64,000 nucleotides of DNA from Pseudidiomarina indica (GTDB lineage Bacteria; Pseudomonadota; Gammaproteobacteria; Enterobacterales; Alteromonadaceae), in NCBI GenBank assembly GCA_029279945.1, contig JAJUHK010000009.1, positions 1 through 64,000 of the forward strand. Direction: 5' to 3'. The notes below the pieces were generated by a model. It was not told the DNA's origin and searched no databases. It saw only the letters and a program-made list of their open reading frames with translations. The position numbers and the translations under genes are program-made. This document shows, in pieces, positions 51,910 to 63,692 of the stretch (position 1 is the first letter of the stretch; every line of letters begins with the position of its first letter).

Positions 51910-53754
51910 TTAGAAACTATAACTAAAGCTAATTGATGCGAAATCACGGTCATCAGCTGGGTCGAAAGCGGCACCATCGGTAATGTTATAAGCAACACCG
52001 ATTTTGTACTTCGACAAGTAGCTGAAATCAACGCTCAAACCAATAGTTCTACGACCTTCGATGAAGTTTGAGTTCGCTGAGTAACCACTGACGTCATGAC
52101 CGAATGCGATGGTTGGGCTCATGTTCCAGCCAGCAAATACGTTGTTGTATTCACCCACTAAACGAGTGCGGTAGCCCCACGATGTTGAGGTTACGAAGCC
52201 TTCACAGTTGATGTCTAAGGTTGCTGTTGGATTACCCAATGCTTGTTGATCAGCAACAGTTAAACATTTACCGAATACAGGGTTACGGCCGTAGCGTTGC
52301 TCGTCTAAGCCCACTAAACCGTGAACTTTACTTACTGCAACTTCACCGATAAAGGTGTAACGGTCAGCACCAAGGACGCGTTCGAAGAAACGCACACCGG
52401 TTAACTGCCATTGGGTAACGTCATATTCGTCATAACCGTGTTGTAATTCACCTAAGTTGGTGATGTTGCCGGCGCCGTCACGTTGGATACGGTTTGCAAA
52501 GGTACTGGGTACCCCAGCTCGTAAACCTGCAGTCAAAATTTCTGTGGTGTTAATCTGTACTGGCATATCTAAGCGGTGGCTCACTTCCGCACCAACAGAC
52601 CAATCACCAAATACAGTTGACGCACTCACACCGAAGATTTTTTGATCTTCTGGGAATTCCAACACATAGTCAGGGCCTGCGATTGGAATACCGTCAGGGT
52701 GGCTGAGCGATGCAGATGGTTGTTCAATCCAGTTATAGGCTGAAATGATCGGGGTTTGCGTATGGATGTTCATGAAGTACAAGCCAAACTCAGTGTCAAT
52801 GCTGCTGGCATAGTGACGTAATGCAAACCCGTACTGGCCGCCGTCATCTGGTGTGATGTCTGGACGACGATCGAGGTAAGTACCATACACGATTGAATCG
52901 TGATCGCTTAAGTTTGAGCTTGGAACGTTCGGTACTAAGGTTGGGTTCAAGGTTACTTTGTTACAACCTGGACCACCTAAAATATCAACGGTTGAGAAGA
53001 AGGTACCACAGCCATCAAGCTTGTAGTCATCCCACTCGTATTGATAGAACATATCTAAGCTGGTGTTATCGCCCAAGCCTAAGTTAATGTTTAACATACC
53101 AACCGGCAATAACGCTTCTTTAATTTCAACACCTGGACGACGGGTTGAGTTTACGTCGATTGGGTTGATCGCGTTAATACCGTTGAGGATGAAGGTACTC
53201 TCACCCCAGCTCAATACTTGACGACCTAAACGGACGTTGACTGGCATATCACCAATATCAAAGTAACCGTATACGAATGCGTCCAGTAACTTAATTCCAG
53301 AACCGCTGGACCAGCTATCAAGGCCGTCGTTATCTAAGGTCACATCAGGGAAGTAGTTTGTCGCCGTATGACCGTGTGCAACTTCTTTGTTCTTAATCAC
53401 GTCGTCATACCAATATTTGAACCGCACGAAGGCACCAATATTACCGCCGTCGATGCTGAGGTCATGTACCCCTTTAATGACCGACGAAACCATGTCGCCT
53501 TTGTCATAGTTCAAGTTACCATCGTCAGCTACACCTGACTGACCGGTACCACCGGCCATGTTCCCTGGATGAATAAAGCGAAGATCCTGATCTTCCATCC
53601 GCCAGGCAGCCCCGTAGGAGATGATAGAGTCAAACTTAATACGGAAATCACCCACTTCAATTTCCGCTGCCTGAACGCTTGCTGTGCTTGCTAAAGCCAG
53701 CGCGATTGCTGACGCAATAGGTAATTTTTTAAGCATAGTTGTTCTTCTTTTCAT
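51910..53754 (-). CDS. DUF1302-family outer-membrane protein
   Basis: Signal peptide; EIEVGDFRIKFDSIISYGAAWRMEDQD; DMPVNVRLGRQVLSWGESTFILNGINAINPIDVNSTRRPGVEIKEALLPV; ATG at 53754 preferred over GTG at 53763. Confidence 0.88.
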   Translation of the reverse strand: MKRRTTMLKKLPIASAIALALASTASVQAAEIEVGDFRIKFDSIISYGAAWRMEDQDLRFIHPGNMAGGTGQSGVADDGNLNYDKGDMVSSVIKGVHDLSIDGGNIGAFVRFKYWYDDVIKNKEVAHGHTATNYFPDVTLDNDGLDSWSSGSGIKLLDAFVYGYFDIGDMPVNVRLGRQVLSWGESTFILNGINAINPIDVNSTRRPGVEIKEALLPVGMLNINLGLGDNTSLDMFYQYEWDDYKLDGCGTFFSTVDILGGPGCNKVTLNPTLVPNVPSSNLSDHDSIVYGTYLDRRPDITPDDGGQYGFALRHYASSIDTEFGLYFMNIHTQTPIISAYNWIEQPSASLSHPDGIPIAGPDYVLEFPEDQKIFGVSASTVFGDWSVGAEVSHRLDMPVQINTTEILTAGLRAGVPSTFANRIQRDGAGNITNLGELQHGYDEYDVTQWQLTGVRFFERVLGADRYTFIGEVAVSKVHGLVGLDEQRYGRNPVFGKCLTVADQQALGNPTATLDINCEGFVTSTSWGYRTRLVGEYNNVFAGWNMSPTIAFGHDVSGYSANSNFIEGRRTIGLSVDFSYLSKYKIGVAYNITDGAAFDPADDRDFASISFSYSF

Positions 53755-53860
53755 GTTAGCCACCTAATCCGATTAGGATGTTATAGCAACAATCATGTCC
53801 GATGAGTTGCAAATATGCAAGTGATTCGTTAGTAAAAATAACTTGTTATTTGCAGAATAT

Positions 53861-53900
53861 AAAAAAAAATCTCCGCTCACAAAGTGCTGCGGAGATTTTT
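53861..53900 (-). terminator. Rho-independent terminator downstream of etfA
   Basis: AAAAAAAAATCTCCGC-tcacaaagtgct-GCGGAGATTTTT. Confidence 0.85.
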
Positions 53901-53919
53901 CAGCAGTCGTTGCTTTAAA

Positions 53920-54849
53920 TTACAGTAGCTCTTCGAGCTGTGGCAACACCTCGAACAAGTCTGCCACCAAACCATAATCAGCGACTTGGAAGATTGGCGC
54001 ATCTTCGTCTTTGTTAATCGCAACAATCACTTTCGAGTCTTTCATTCCCGCTAAGTGCTGAATAGCACCGCTGATACCGACTGCAATATACAATTCGGGT
54101 GCAACGATTTTACCGGTTTGCCCAACTTGCATATCGTTCGGTACAAATCCGGCATCCACTGCTGCCCGTGAGGCCCCCACGGCGGCCCCCAATTTGTCAG
54201 CAATACGCTCTAGCATTTGGAAGTTTTCACCGTTTTGCATACCACGGCCGCCAGAAATAACGACCCGCGCGGCAGTGAGATCGGGCCGCTCAGACTGTGC
54301 TAACTCTTCACCAACAAAGCTGGCTTTGGTATTTTCTTTAACCACATCCAGGGTTTCAACAGTGGCGTTGCCACCGCTTGCGGCAACTGGATCAAAAGCT
54401 GTTGAACGCACGGTGATCACTTTTATCGCATCGCTTGATTGCACGGTGGCAATCGCGTTACCCGCATAAATTGGACGCTTGAACGTGTCCGCACTAACGA
54501 CGCTGATAATGTCAGAGATTTGCGCTACATCGAGTAACGCCGCAACCCGTGGCATGAAGTTTTTACCGGTCGTCGTGGCTGGTGCCAAGATGTGCGTGTA
54601 GTTGTTGCCAATTTCAGCAACAAGTTCGCCAAGATTTTCAGCTAAAAAGTGCGCGTATACAGCGTTATCCGCTAATAATACTTTGCTCACTCCAGCCGCT
54701 TGTGCCACTTCATCAGCAACCGCTTGACACTGATAGCCAGCAACCAACACGGTGACGTCGCCGCCAATTTGGGTCGCTGCCGTAAGGGTTTTTAAGGTGG
54801 CCGCGTTTAAGCGTGCGTTATCATGTTCGGCAATGACAAGAATACTCAT
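53920..54849 (-). CDS. etfA: Electron transfer flavoprotein alpha subunit
   Basis: [70 protein letters not shown]. Confidence 0.96.
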   Translation of the reverse strand: MSILVIAEHDNARLNAATLKTLTAATQIGGDVTVLVAGYQCQAVADEVAQAAGVSKVLLADNAVYAHFLAENLGELVAEIGNNYTHILAPATTTGKNFMPRVAALLDVAQISDIISVVSADTFKRPIYAGNAIATVQSSDAIKVITVRSTAFDPVAASGGNATVETLDVVKENTKASFVGEELAQSERPDLTAARVVISGGRGMQNGENFQMLERIADKLGAAVGASRAAVDAGFVPNDMQVGQTGKIVAPELYIAVGISGAIQHLAGMKDSKVIVAINKDEDAPIFQVADYGLVADLFEVLPQLEELL

Positions 54850-55595
54850 AGCACTTTTGCCTCATTCTTTAATTTATCAACCAACTCCGCGACATCGGCA
54901 ACTTTCACGCCGGCGCTCCGCTCTGCAGGTGCTTCCACCTTCACGACCTTCACTGTGCGTGCCACAGTAACGCCCAACTCGGCTGGAGTGGTAACGTCAA
55001 GCGGCTTTTTCTTGGCCTTCATAATGTTTGGCAAGGATGCATACCGTGGTTCGTTCAAGCGTAGGTCGGTGGTAACAATGGCAGGGAGTTGCAACTGCAC
55101 AGTTTGTAGACCGCCATCGACTTCACGGGTCACGCTAACAGTGCCGTCTTCCACGGACACTTTTGACGCAAAAGTACCCTGTGGCATACCCGTCAATGCG
55201 CCCAACATTTGGCCGGTTTGGTTGTTATCGGAATCGATGGCTTGTTTGCCCAAAATAACCAATTGGGGTTCTTCTTTTGCAACCACCGCCTGCAACAACT
55301 TAGCCACGGCTAAGGAGTCTGGCATCTCATCGGTTTCTACGTGAATAGCGCGATCAGCGCCTAGTGCGAGTGCCGTACGGAGTTGTTCTTGCACCGCTTT
55401 TGGGCCAATGCTCACTACCACGACCTCGTTGGCTATCCCTTTCTCTTTCAAACGAACGGCTTCTTCAACCGCAATTTCACAGAACGGGTTCAGGGCCATT
55501 TTCACGTTAGCGAGATCAACGTCGGATTGGTCCGCTTTCACGCGCACCTTCACGTTGTAATCAATGACGCGTTTGACCGCCACTAATACTTTCAT
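54846..55595 (-). CDS. etfB: Electron transfer flavoprotein beta subunit
   Basis: [61 protein letters not shown]; start moved to the internal ATG. Confidence 0.96.
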   Translation of the reverse strand: MKVLVAVKRVIDYNVKVRVKADQSDVDLANVKMALNPFCEIAVEEAVRLKEKGIANEVVVVSIGPKAVQEQLRTALALGADRAIHVETDEMPDSLAVAKLLQAVVAKEEPQLVILGKQAIDSDNNQTGQMLGALTGMPQGTFASKVSVEDGTVSVTREVDGGLQTVQLQLPAIVTTDLRLNEPRYASLPNIMKAKKKPLDVTTPAELGVTVARTVKVVKVEAPAERSAGVKVADVAELVDKLKNEAKVL

Positions 55596-55736
55596 GTTGT
55601 CGTTCCTGTTGTTTAAAGTTCTGTTCAGAGGTTTTAACACGCAGCAAGATTAACATTTTTCGCAACAAAAATGGTACTCTTATAGACGTTTTTATTGATG
55701 CACCTACCGAATTTCATGTTGTTATAGGCTTTTCTC

Positions 55737-56135
55737 ATGCACGGCAAACTCTCTGAAAGTGATATTCACCAACTACGCACGGCGCTAGGTCAACGGGAAC
55801 AGCGATTACGCTATCTGGTGCAACTGGCCCGGCAAGCGTCCCCCAGTGCCGCGTTGCGCAGTGCTGACAATGAAGTATTTGGCTGTGAAGCGCGGGTGTG
55901 GCTCAAAGCGGTATGGCTAGCGGACAAGCTGCAGTTAGCGTGTGATAGTGAATCGCGCACCGTGTTGGGCCTGCTACAATTGCTTTCAAGCGCCCTGCAA
56001 GGCGCCAGCCGCGACCAAGTACGGCAGTTTGACCTTGAGGCTTATTTCCACGCATTAGGGTTAGCTGATTTGATCACCAGTTCACGTCGCAACGGTTTGC
56101 GTCACGTGGTGCAAGCCATTCAAGCGAGTGCTTAA
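55737..56135 (+). CDS. csdE: SufE/CsdE family sulfur acceptor
   Basis: REQRLRYLVQLARQ...NEVFGCEARVWL (conserved Cys); convergent with tcdA. Confidence 0.85.
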   Translation: MHGKLSESDIHQLRTALGQREQRLRYLVQLARQASPSAALRSADNEVFGCEARVWLKAVWLADKLQLACDSESRTVLGLLQLLSSALQGASRDQVRQFDLEAYFHALGLADLITSSRRNGLRHVVQAIQASA

Positions 56136-56911
56136 GCACGGCTTGAACGAGCGAGCTTCTGCAGTAATAACGCCACTGCATGCATGGCAAAGGTGGCAGT
56201 CACAGGCATTGCGGCACCAAAGCCAGTGGCACAATTCATGCGCATACTCCCCGCCCCCGATTTTTGATGGCTCCATTCACCATCGGGGGTAGGATAACGT
56301 AACTGCTCGGTCGAATAAACGGCCGTAACGCCAAAGCTCCGCTGTGGATTTTTCGAAAAATTGTAGTTACGCCGCAGTAACGAGCGCACTTTCGCTAACA
56401 ACGGATCTTGGGTCGCTTTGGCTAAATCAGTTGCCGTCACTTGGTTGGGGTCGACCTGCCCACCAGCGCCGCCACAAGTAACCAGCGGCACTTTGTGACG
56501 CTTACACCACGCGATCAGCGCTGCTTTAACGGGCACACTATCAATGGCGTCCAACACGGCCGTTACTGGCGGCGCTAAGTATTCAGTAAGATTATCTACT
56601 GTCAAGAAGTCATCAATAGTATTTATAGTGCAATCAGGATTAATGTCTTTAACCCGGGCTGCGAGGACCTCAGTTTTCAGCTGACCTATGGTGCTCGTCA
56701 ACGCCGGCAACTGCCGGTTGATGTTCGTGACACACACATCGTCGAGATCAATCAGGGTTAACCCCATCACGCCCGACCGAGCTAATGCTTCTACTGCCCA
56801 TGAACCGACGCCACCTAAACCAATCACGGCGACATGCTGTTGCGCAAATGCCGTGGCTGCGGTGGTTCCATAGACCCGCTGAATACCACCAAAACGCTCT
56901 GTTGTTTTCAC
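56132..56911 (-). CDS. tcdA: tRNA threonylcarbamoyladenosine dehydratase
   Basis: FGGIQRVYG...HVAVIGLGGVGSWAVEALARSGVMGLTLIDLDDVCVTNINRQLPAL. Confidence 0.95.
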   Translation of the reverse strand: MKTTERFGGIQRVYGTTAATAFAQQHVAVIGLGGVGSWAVEALARSGVMGLTLIDLDDVCVTNINRQLPALTSTIGQLKTEVLAARVKDINPDCTINTIDDFLTVDNLTEYLAPPVTAVLDAIDSVPVKAALIAWCKRHKVPLVTCGGAGGQVDPNQVTATDLAKATQDPLLAKVRSLLRRNYNFSKNPQRSFGVTAVYSTEQLRYPTPDGEWSHQKSGAGSMRMNCATGFGAAMPVTATFAMHAVALLLQKLARSSRA

Positions 56912-56929
56912 CTTGTTCTTGGCCTCGTA

Positions 56930-57781
56930 CTACACACTAAACGGATACGCTATCGGTGGATGACACTCATAATCATGCACGGCAAAATCATTTACAGTGA
57001 CCCAAGTTTCTAGGTCTTCCAGCGTGCGAATTGCTGGATTTATTTCCAGCCGTGGTGATGGGAAAGGCTCACGCTTGAGCTGCACATCACGCATTAATTC
57101 TAATTGATCTTCGTAAATGTGTGCATTCACAATTTTGTGGTAAGCAGTACCCGCCTTGTGGCCAGTGATTTGCGCCATCAACGCTAAGAAGACAAACACT
57201 TGCACTTGGTTGAAGTTCAAGCCGAGCGGAACATCACACGAGCGTTGATAACTGGTTAAATACAGCGTGTCGCCTAACAATGAGAAGTTGTGGGTATGCA
57301 TGCATGGCCGCAAGCAGCCTAAATGAAACTCCCCTGGGTTATAAAAGGTAATAATTTCACCGCGGTCATCGATGCCACGGCTGAGATTATCCACTACTTT
57401 GCGGAGCTGATCGACGGTACCGCCATCGGGCTTTGCCCACGCTCGCCCTTGGACGCCATACACCCGCCCCATATCGTCGGTTCCTTTGCGATGAGGATTG
57501 GCCAACCAGGCCTCGTTCTGGTTCGCATTGGCATCCCACGTGGGGGTTCCGAGCGCGCGAAAATCAGCCGCGTTATCATAGCCACGAATGTAGCCTAATA
57601 GCTCAGCAATAGCTGCTTTCCAATAACTTTTACGGGTGGTGATAAGCGGGAATTCATTGCGATCCACACGATATTCAAGGTCTGCATTAATCACCGTCAA
57701 ACAGCGTTTGCCGGTGCGCTCATTACGAACCCAGACGCCTTCATCAACAATGCGCTGACACAGTTCTAAGTATTGTTTCAC
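56930..57781 (-). CDS. thyA: Thymidylate synthase
   Basis: [53 protein letters not shown]. Confidence 0.96.
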   Translation of the reverse strand: MKQYLELCQRIVDEGVWVRNERTGKRCLTVINADLEYRVDRNEFPLITTRKSYWKAAIAELLGYIRGYDNAADFRALGTPTWDANANQNEAWLANPHRKGTDDMGRVYGVQGRAWAKPDGGTVDQLRKVVDNLSRGIDDRGEIITFYNPGEFHLGCLRPCMHTHNFSLLGDTLYLTSYQRSCDVPLGLNFNQVQVFVFLALMAQITGHKAGTAYHKIVNAHIYEDQLELMRDVQLKREPFPSPRLEINPAIRTLEDLETWVTVNDFAVHDYECHPPIAYPFSV

Positions 57782-58599
57782 GCCGCCGTTCCTTGTTGTT
57801 TATGGTGCTTAGAATAGGCAACGATCATCAGCATTAGGCCAATCACAATCATTGGCATCGACAACCATTGCCCCATCGACCAGCCAAACGCCAACAACCC
57901 TAAATGGCTGTCTGGCTCACGTGCATATTCCACCACAAATCGGGCAATGCCGTAACCCATTAGGAACAACCCGCCGATACTGCCAACGGGGCGAGGCTTG
58001 CGACTGTATAGGGCTAACACCACAAACAATACCAACCCTTCGAGGAGCGCTTGGTACAGCTGTGATGGATGCCGGGGCAGGTTGCCAGCCGCGGGGAAAA
58101 TCATGGCCCAAGGGACATCAGTGACGCGCCCCCACAATTCACCATTAATAAAATTACCAATGCGGCCAGCCCCTAAGCCGATCGGCACTAGCGGTGCCAC
58201 AAAATCACCAACAGCTAACAGTGAGCGCTTACTGCGCCACGCAAAAATCCATAACACGGTAATCACGCCGAGAAGGCCACCGTGGAACGACATGCCACCA
58301 CTGGTGATATCGAACAGATAGAGGGGATGCGCAAGGAAATACTGCCATTGATAGAACAGCACATAGCCAACACGGCCACCGACAATGACGCCGATAAAGG
58401 CCCAGAACAACAGATCGCTGAAGTTTTTCTCGGTCCACCCTTGCGCGGCGTAATGGGGTTGACGGCATTGACGATTCCCCCACCACCAGGCAAACAGAAA
58501 CCCGACCAGATACATCAAGCCATACCAGCGTAGATCGAGCGGTCCGATACTGATAATGATCGGGTTAATATTGGGATGGACAAGATAGTTTGTTGGCAT
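57778..58599 (-). CDS. lgt: Prolipoprotein diacylglyceryl transferase
   Basis: [55 protein letters not shown]. Confidence 0.96.
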   Translation of the reverse strand: MPTNYLVHPNINPIIISIGPLDLRWYGLMYLVGFLFAWWWGNRQCRQPHYAAQGWTEKNFSDLLFWAFIGVIVGGRVGYVLFYQWQYFLAHPLYLFDITSGGMSFHGGLLGVITVLWIFAWRSKRSLLAVGDFVAPLVPIGLGAGRIGNFINGELWGRVTDVPWAMIFPAAGNLPRHPSQLYQALLEGLVLFVVLALYSRKPRPVGSIGGLFLMGYGIARFVVEYAREPDSHLGLLAFGWSMGQWLSMPMIVIGLMLMIVAYSKHHKQQGTAA

Positions 58600-58602
58600 G
58601 AT

Positions 58603-59394
58603 TTATCCTATAACCAGTTTCAGCGATAAAATAACTAACAATATGGCGAAACCACGTTGCAAATGGTTCACCGGTAATTGTTGCGTCAGGTAAGCACCCA
58701 GCGGTGCAAACAGGATAGAGGTCATGGAGATAGCTATCCACGCCGGCCCATGGACATAACCGAATAAGCTGTCTACGCCAGTTTGCTGCTGCCCGAGCAG
58801 TATGTAAGTGATCACTCCGGCGACCCCAATACTTAAACTGCCCACTGAGGATACCGCAATTGCCTGGCGGATGGGAACGTGGAGACGTTGTAGCAATGGC
58901 ACGGTCAGTGACCCACCACCAATACCAACCAGCCCCGACAAGGTGCCCATACCTGCACTTATTAGCGCAATTAAACGTTTCGAAACGTGGGTAAGTGGTG
59001 CTCCGCTGCGCTGTGGCACCAACATCCGCACGGCTAATAGCAATAACACCACCGCCAGCAACCGTTGTAGCCACTGCGGGTTCATCTGCGTCGCCAGCCA
59101 TGCACCCAGCGTAGCACCAACCATCAAGCCCGGCACTAAACGGCGCACCCAAAAGAAACTGACTTGACCGTGGCGTAAATGTGAACGCGTGGAGCTTAAG
59201 GTTGTCATGACAATGGTTCCAAGCGAGGTGGCTACCGCCATTTGCACGACTAATTCGTGCGGCACCCCCAGTATGGGTAACAGATAAATAAGCAGGGGAA
59301 CAATGACTAAGCCACCGCCAATACCTAACATTCCTGCCAGTAAACCGGCGCACGCTCCGCCCCCTAAACACCACAACCAGCCCGTTAAGAGCAC
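58603..59394 (-). CDS. Sulfite exporter TauE/SafE family protein
   Basis: GLLAGMLGIGGGLVIVPLL; GTLSGLVGIGGGSLTVPLL duplicated motifs. Confidence 0.92.
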   Translation of the reverse strand: MLLTGWLWCLGGGACAGLLAGMLGIGGGLVIVPLLIYLLPILGVPHELVVQMAVATSLGTIVMTTLSSTRSHLRHGQVSFFWVRRLVPGLMVGATLGAWLATQMNPQWLQRLLAVVLLLLAVRMLVPQRSGAPLTHVSKRLIALISAGMGTLSGLVGIGGGSLTVPLLQRLHVPIRQAIAVSSVGSLSIGVAGVITYILLGQQQTGVDSLFGYVHGPAWIAISMTSILFAPLGAYLTQQLPVNHLQRGFAILLVILSLKLVIG

Positions 59395-59415
59395 ATCAAC
59401 TCCTTCTGTTATTTG

Positions 59416-61680
59416 CTAGGAACCAGCTCGGACGAAACCGCCTAAACCAGCATTTTCAAGTGCTAACACCACGATCTGATGCACTTCTTCAGCGGTCCGA
59501 GCACGTAACGCTCGAACCAGCACATCATCCAGATCGGCTGCCGCTAAATGACGAATAATCCAGCGGATTCGATCCACATTATAGCTATTCATACTTAAAT
59601 GACGGTAACCCATTGCGATCAACAGCATAGCCCCGCTAGGCTCACCAGCCAGTTCGCCACACACAGAGACTGGTTTGCCTAATGCCTGACAACGGTCAAA
59701 TATCGCTTTGAGTGCATGCAGTACGCCAGGATGGAGCGCATCATACATATTAGCAACGCGCGCGTTGTTGCGATCAACAGCCAGCAGATACTGCGTTAAA
59801 TCGTTGGTACCTATAGAAAAGAAATCAACTTTACTGGCAATGTTTTGCAGCTGGTAAATCACCCCAGGTACTTCAATCATAACCCCAATTTTCGGTAGTT
59901 GTAGCCGCTCTTCACCAAGTTCTTCCGACACCTCATGGAAGGCCTGGTGAATTAAACGGATAGATTCATCCACCTCTTCAGCGCTGGTAATCATAGGCAG
60001 CAGAATATGCAAATTATTGCAGTCTAATGAGGCCCGCAGCATGGCACGAATTTGTACGAGGAAAATTTCAGGATGGTCGAGTGTCAAGCGGATCCCACGC
60101 CAGCCCAGGAACGGATTTTCCTCATGTAAGCGCAAATACGGCAATGGTTTATCGCCACCCACATCCAACGTACGCATAATAACTGGCGACCCACAGAACT
60201 GCTGCAATACTTGGCGATAGATTTCTTCTTGCTCAGCTTCACTGGGTAATCGATCGCGCATCATAAATGGAATTTCGGTGCGGTACAGCCCGACCCCATG
60301 CACATCAAGATCGTTCAACCAACCGCGTTCAGTGTTGAGGCCTAGGTTCAAATCCAACTGGATCCGTACACCATCGGTGGTTTCGATAGGTAGGCCGCGC
60401 GCACTCATAATCTTTTGCCGCAGCACCAACTCTTCATCGGCAAGCAGGCGATACTCGTTCTCTACTTGTAGCGGTGGGTTAATAAACACATCGCCCACGT
60501 AGCCATCGACCACTAGCAGTTCACCGTTTACATCACTAAGCTGCACATTGTCAGCGCCCAAAACGGCTGGAATGCCCATGCTGCGCGCCAAAATAGCCGC
60601 GTGTGAGTTACTGGAACCACGGAGTGAGACAATGCCTAAAAATTCTGTATGGGGTAACTCGGCCAACATGGTGGGGGTGACTTCATCGGCCACCAAAATA
60701 CATTGTGGCGGCGGGTTTAAGCGCCGTGTTTCGCGATGTTGCAAATGCGCAAGGATGCGATTCCCCAGATCTCGGACATCACTGGCGCGTTCACGTATAT
60801 ATTCGTCATCGAGATTTTCAAACTGAGTGACCAACCGCTCCACCACAACTTTTAATGCGGTTTGTGCGCGCCAGCCTTCGTTAATTTCTTTTTCAACATC
60901 CTTACCCAGACTAGCCGAATCGATCATCGCGTGGTAGGCATCGAAAATGGCAAGCGTCTCTTCAGCGACTTGCCCTCGCATGCTGGCACTGATGGTGTTG
61001 AGTTCTTGCTTAGTGCGCGCCACGGCCGCACGAAACGCGCGGATCTCATGTTCCGGCATATCGGTACGCTTGGCAACCACTTCACTTAAGCGAGCCGGTG
61101 GCGACAACACCAAGGCTTCACCAATGGCGACACCGGGCGCTGCGGGGACACCCTTGAGCGTATGTAGTGTGGATTTCGGTTGGGTTAAGCGCAATATACC
61201 TTTGGCGTCGGCGTGGGCAATAACCACCGCTAACTGTGCCGCCAAGGTCATGATGAACGCTTCTTCATCACGGGTAAACGCGCGCTCTTGCGCTTGCTGC
61301 ACCACCAACACCCCAAACAAGCGGCGGCGATGGATGAGCGGTGTGGCTAACATCGCTTTATAACGTTGTTCGTCGACTTGCTTCAGTTTGTAGAACGACG
61401 GATGTTCGGGTGCGTTGGGGATATTCAGCGGCTCCTCACGGAACGCAGCCATACTGATCACCCCTTCCCCGAACGGAACATAAATAGGTTTTTTTGATTT
61501 TACTTCAAGGCCATCGGTGGCGGCTAACACGAACTGCTGCTGGTCGTGGTTGGCCAAATACACCGTACAAGAATCCGTGACCAGCGCTTCCTTTACTTGG
61601 CGCACCATGGTCTGCAACGCCACATTAAAATCGGGCGCTTGGTTCACGGCTTCAACAATACGTTGTAATACTCGCAGCAT
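59416..61680 (-). CDS. ptsP: Phosphoenolpyruvate-protein phosphotransferase PtsP (PTS-Ntr EI)
   Basis: N-terminal GAF domain; GSSNSHAAILARSMGIPAVLG; FFSIGTNDLTQYLLAVDRNN; SVCGELAGEP. Confidence 0.96.
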   Translation of the reverse strand: MLRVLQRIVEAVNQAPDFNVALQTMVRQVKEALVTDSCTVYLANHDQQQFVLAATDGLEVKSKKPIYVPFGEGVISMAAFREEPLNIPNAPEHPSFYKLKQVDEQRYKAMLATPLIHRRRLFGVLVVQQAQERAFTRDEEAFIMTLAAQLAVVIAHADAKGILRLTQPKSTLHTLKGVPAAPGVAIGEALVLSPPARLSEVVAKRTDMPEHEIRAFRAAVARTKQELNTISASMRGQVAEETLAIFDAYHAMIDSASLGKDVEKEINEGWRAQTALKVVVERLVTQFENLDDEYIRERASDVRDLGNRILAHLQHRETRRLNPPPQCILVADEVTPTMLAELPHTEFLGIVSLRGSSNSHAAILARSMGIPAVLGADNVQLSDVNGELLVVDGYVGDVFINPPLQVENEYRLLADEELVLRQKIMSARGLPIETTDGVRIQLDLNLGLNTERGWLNDLDVHGVGLYRTEIPFMMRDRLPSEAEQEEIYRQVLQQFCGSPVIMRTLDVGGDKPLPYLRLHEENPFLGWRGIRLTLDHPEIFLVQIRAMLRASLDCNNLHILLPMITSAEEVDESIRLIHQAFHEVSEELGEERLQLPKIGVMIEVPGVIYQLQNIASKVDFFSIGTNDLTQYLLAVDRNNARVANMYDALHPGVLHALKAIFDRCQALGKPVSVCGELAGEPSGAMLLIAMGYRHLSMNSYNVDRIRWIIRHLAAADLDDVLVRALRARTAEEVHQIVVLALENAGLGGFVRAGS

Positions 61681-61692
61681 ACACGGCCTTGA

Positions 61693-62211
61693 TTAGGAAT
61701 TGCGGCGACGACGAGCTGGTCGTGACCGACGAGCCATAGCGCTGAGCACCATGGGCGAAAATTCCTTCAACACTCGCCGATATACTTCCCGTTTGAACGA
61801 CACCACTTGCCGGACTGGGTACCAATAACTTACCCAACGCCAGTCATCAAACTCTGGATGCATGGAATGCATCACATTCACATCTTTCTCACTGCATTTT
61901 AACCGCAGCAAGAACCACTTCTGCTTTTGACCAATACAGGTTGGTCGTTGTTCGCGTCGCACCAACCGCTTCGGTAAACGATAACGTAGCCAATTACGGC
62001 TGGTGTAAATAATTTCGACTTGCTCAGGTTTTAAGCCAACCTCTTCCCATAGTTCTCGATACATGGCTTGTTCTGGGGTCTCGCCCACATCAATTCCGCC
62101 CTGCGGAAATTGCCAACTATGTTGTCCAAACCGACGCGCCCAAAACACCTGTCCTTGCTCGTTACAGATAATGATTCCCACATTGGCTCGGAATCCCTCT
62201 GCGTCAATCAC
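61693..62211 (-). CDS. rppH: RNA pyrophosphohydrolase
   Basis: [54 protein letters not shown] Nudix box. Confidence 0.96.
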   Translation of the reverse strand: MIDAEGFRANVGIIICNEQGQVFWARRFGQHSWQFPQGGIDVGETPEQAMYRELWEEVGLKPEQVEIIYTSRNWLRYRLPKRLVRREQRPTCIGQKQKWFLLRLKCSEKDVNVMHSMHPEFDDWRWVSYWYPVRQVVSFKREVYRRVLKEFSPMVLSAMARRSRPARRRRNS

Positions 62212-62287
62212 TCGAGCGCCCTCATAAATTCGACATCTGGCTAGGATTTTTCCATAATCCCGACATGAATGAAAGGATTAATCCATA

Positions 62288-62992
62288 TTGGTGGAGCTAA
62301 ATGTGCAACTGAGCCAGCTGTTTGAACGCGCTAGTGCCCTCGCTGGGTATCGCTTTATTGATGTTGCGACCGTACTGGGTATGGCCGTACCTGAAAACTT
62401 GCGGCGAAACAAAGGCTGGGTGGGGCAGCTGTTAGAGGCAGCACTTGGTGCTAGCGCGGGCTCGCAAGCCCTGCAAGATTTTCCCGAACTTGGGGTCGAG
62501 TTAAAAACTATTCCGCTCGATGCCAACGGCAAACCGTTAGAAACCACCTTTGTATGCACAACCCCCTTACTTGATGTCCACCAGCTCACCTGGGAAACCA
62601 GCAATGTGCGTAATAAATTACAATGTGTGCTATGGATCCCCGTCGATGGCCGCCGTGAGGTGCCGCTCGCTGAACGCCGTATTGGTACCGCCTTTTTATG
62701 GCAGCCAACAGCCGCGCAGGATGCCCAACTTAAGGCCGATTGGCAGGAACATATGGATAAAATCGCCTTGGGTGAGGTGGAGCACATTACCGCGCATCAA
62801 GGGGAAGTGTTACAGCTGCGTCCCAAAGCAGCTCATAGCCGGGTACTCACCGATGCTATTGGCCCTGATGGACGCATTATACAAACCTTACCGCGCGGGT
62901 TTTATCTGAAAACATCGTTTACTGCACAGATCATTGCCCAAGCCTTCCCCACCAGCCATTTTGAGGTGAGCCATGCACCCATCAGCCGATGA
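62288..62992 (+). CDS. mutH: DNA mismatch repair endonuclease MutH
   Basis: [14 protein letters not shown] (DxExK-type site); [35 protein letters not shown]. Confidence 0.95.
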   Translation: MVELNVQLSQLFERASALAGYRFIDVATVLGMAVPENLRRNKGWVGQLLEAALGASAGSQALQDFPELGVELKTIPLDANGKPLETTFVCTTPLLDVHQLTWETSNVRNKLQCVLWIPVDGRREVPLAERRIGTAFLWQPTAAQDAQLKADWQEHMDKIALGEVEHITAHQGEVLQLRPKAAHSRVLTDAIGPDGRIIQTLPRGFYLKTSFTAQIIAQAFPTSHFEVSHAPISR

Positions 62993-63692
62993 GCGCGTGG
63001 TTTATGTGCAACCCTTTACCCGTGCGTACGCGTTATTCTTTTGCTGGTTCGGTGTGTTGGTCTTTGCCGTCACCATGTTTTTGTGGCTGACTGCCACAGC
63101 ACTGGCACCAGCCGCGTATGGGCTACTCGGGCTCACCAGCGCTGCCTTGCTGTTACTCGGCTGCGCTAAGCTGATGGAGCCGCCCATCAGCATCGCTATT
63201 ACCCCCACGACCATCACCTACCTCCATCGTCGTGGTAGCTGGGTTATCGCGTGGGACAATGTGATGCGCTATGGGGTGCCCCAATTACATCGCGGCATGG
63301 GGTATGATACCTTGCCCTATTTAGGCATCCGGCTACGCGATATTGAGCCATTACTGAGTACCATCACGCCACGCCTCGCTGTCCATTTGTTACGCGAACA
63401 ACGCCATTTAATTGTCACGGCACTACGTTATGAAAAGCCAGATTTAGGGGATTACACGCCTTACTTTGAAGTGCCCGACCGCTATGTGGCCGAATCCGGC
63501 ACAATTTATTACGGTGTCCAAGCCATGTTCGCAAAAAGATGTGAACACTTTCGCGAATTATTGGGGTATGATTTAGTGTTATCGGCAACCACATTAGACC
63601 GTGATTTAGACGCTTTTATCAGCTGGTTGCAGAAGCTCGAAAGGAACCGTAGACCGACGCTGCCGATAGCTTCTGAACCCAAGAATGAGTAA
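62973..63692 (+). CDS. DUF2982-like membrane protein
   Basis: Two N-terminal TM segments; [34 protein letters not shown]; between mutH and the RimK-associated protease gene. Confidence 0.6.
   Translation: MHPSADERVVYVQPFTRAYALFFCWFGVLVFAVTMFLWLTATALAPAAYGLLGLTSAALLLLGCAKLMEPPISIAITPTTITYLHRRGSWVIAWDNVMRYGVPQLHRGMGYDTLPYLGIRLRDIEPLLSTITPRLAVHLLREQRHLIVTALRYEKPDLGDYTPYFEVPDRYVAESGTIYYGVQAMFAKRCEHFRELLGYDLVLSATTLDRDLDAFISWLQKLERNRRPTLPIASEPKNE

Noticed and set aside
58565-59374. 269-aa minus-strand ORF overlapping the TauE/SafE gene
   Set aside because: Alternate frame of the same strand; the 58603..59394 frame has the duplicated TauE/SafE motifs.
62278-62787. 169-aa minus-strand ORF
   Set aside because: Antisense to mutH, which has clear family motifs.
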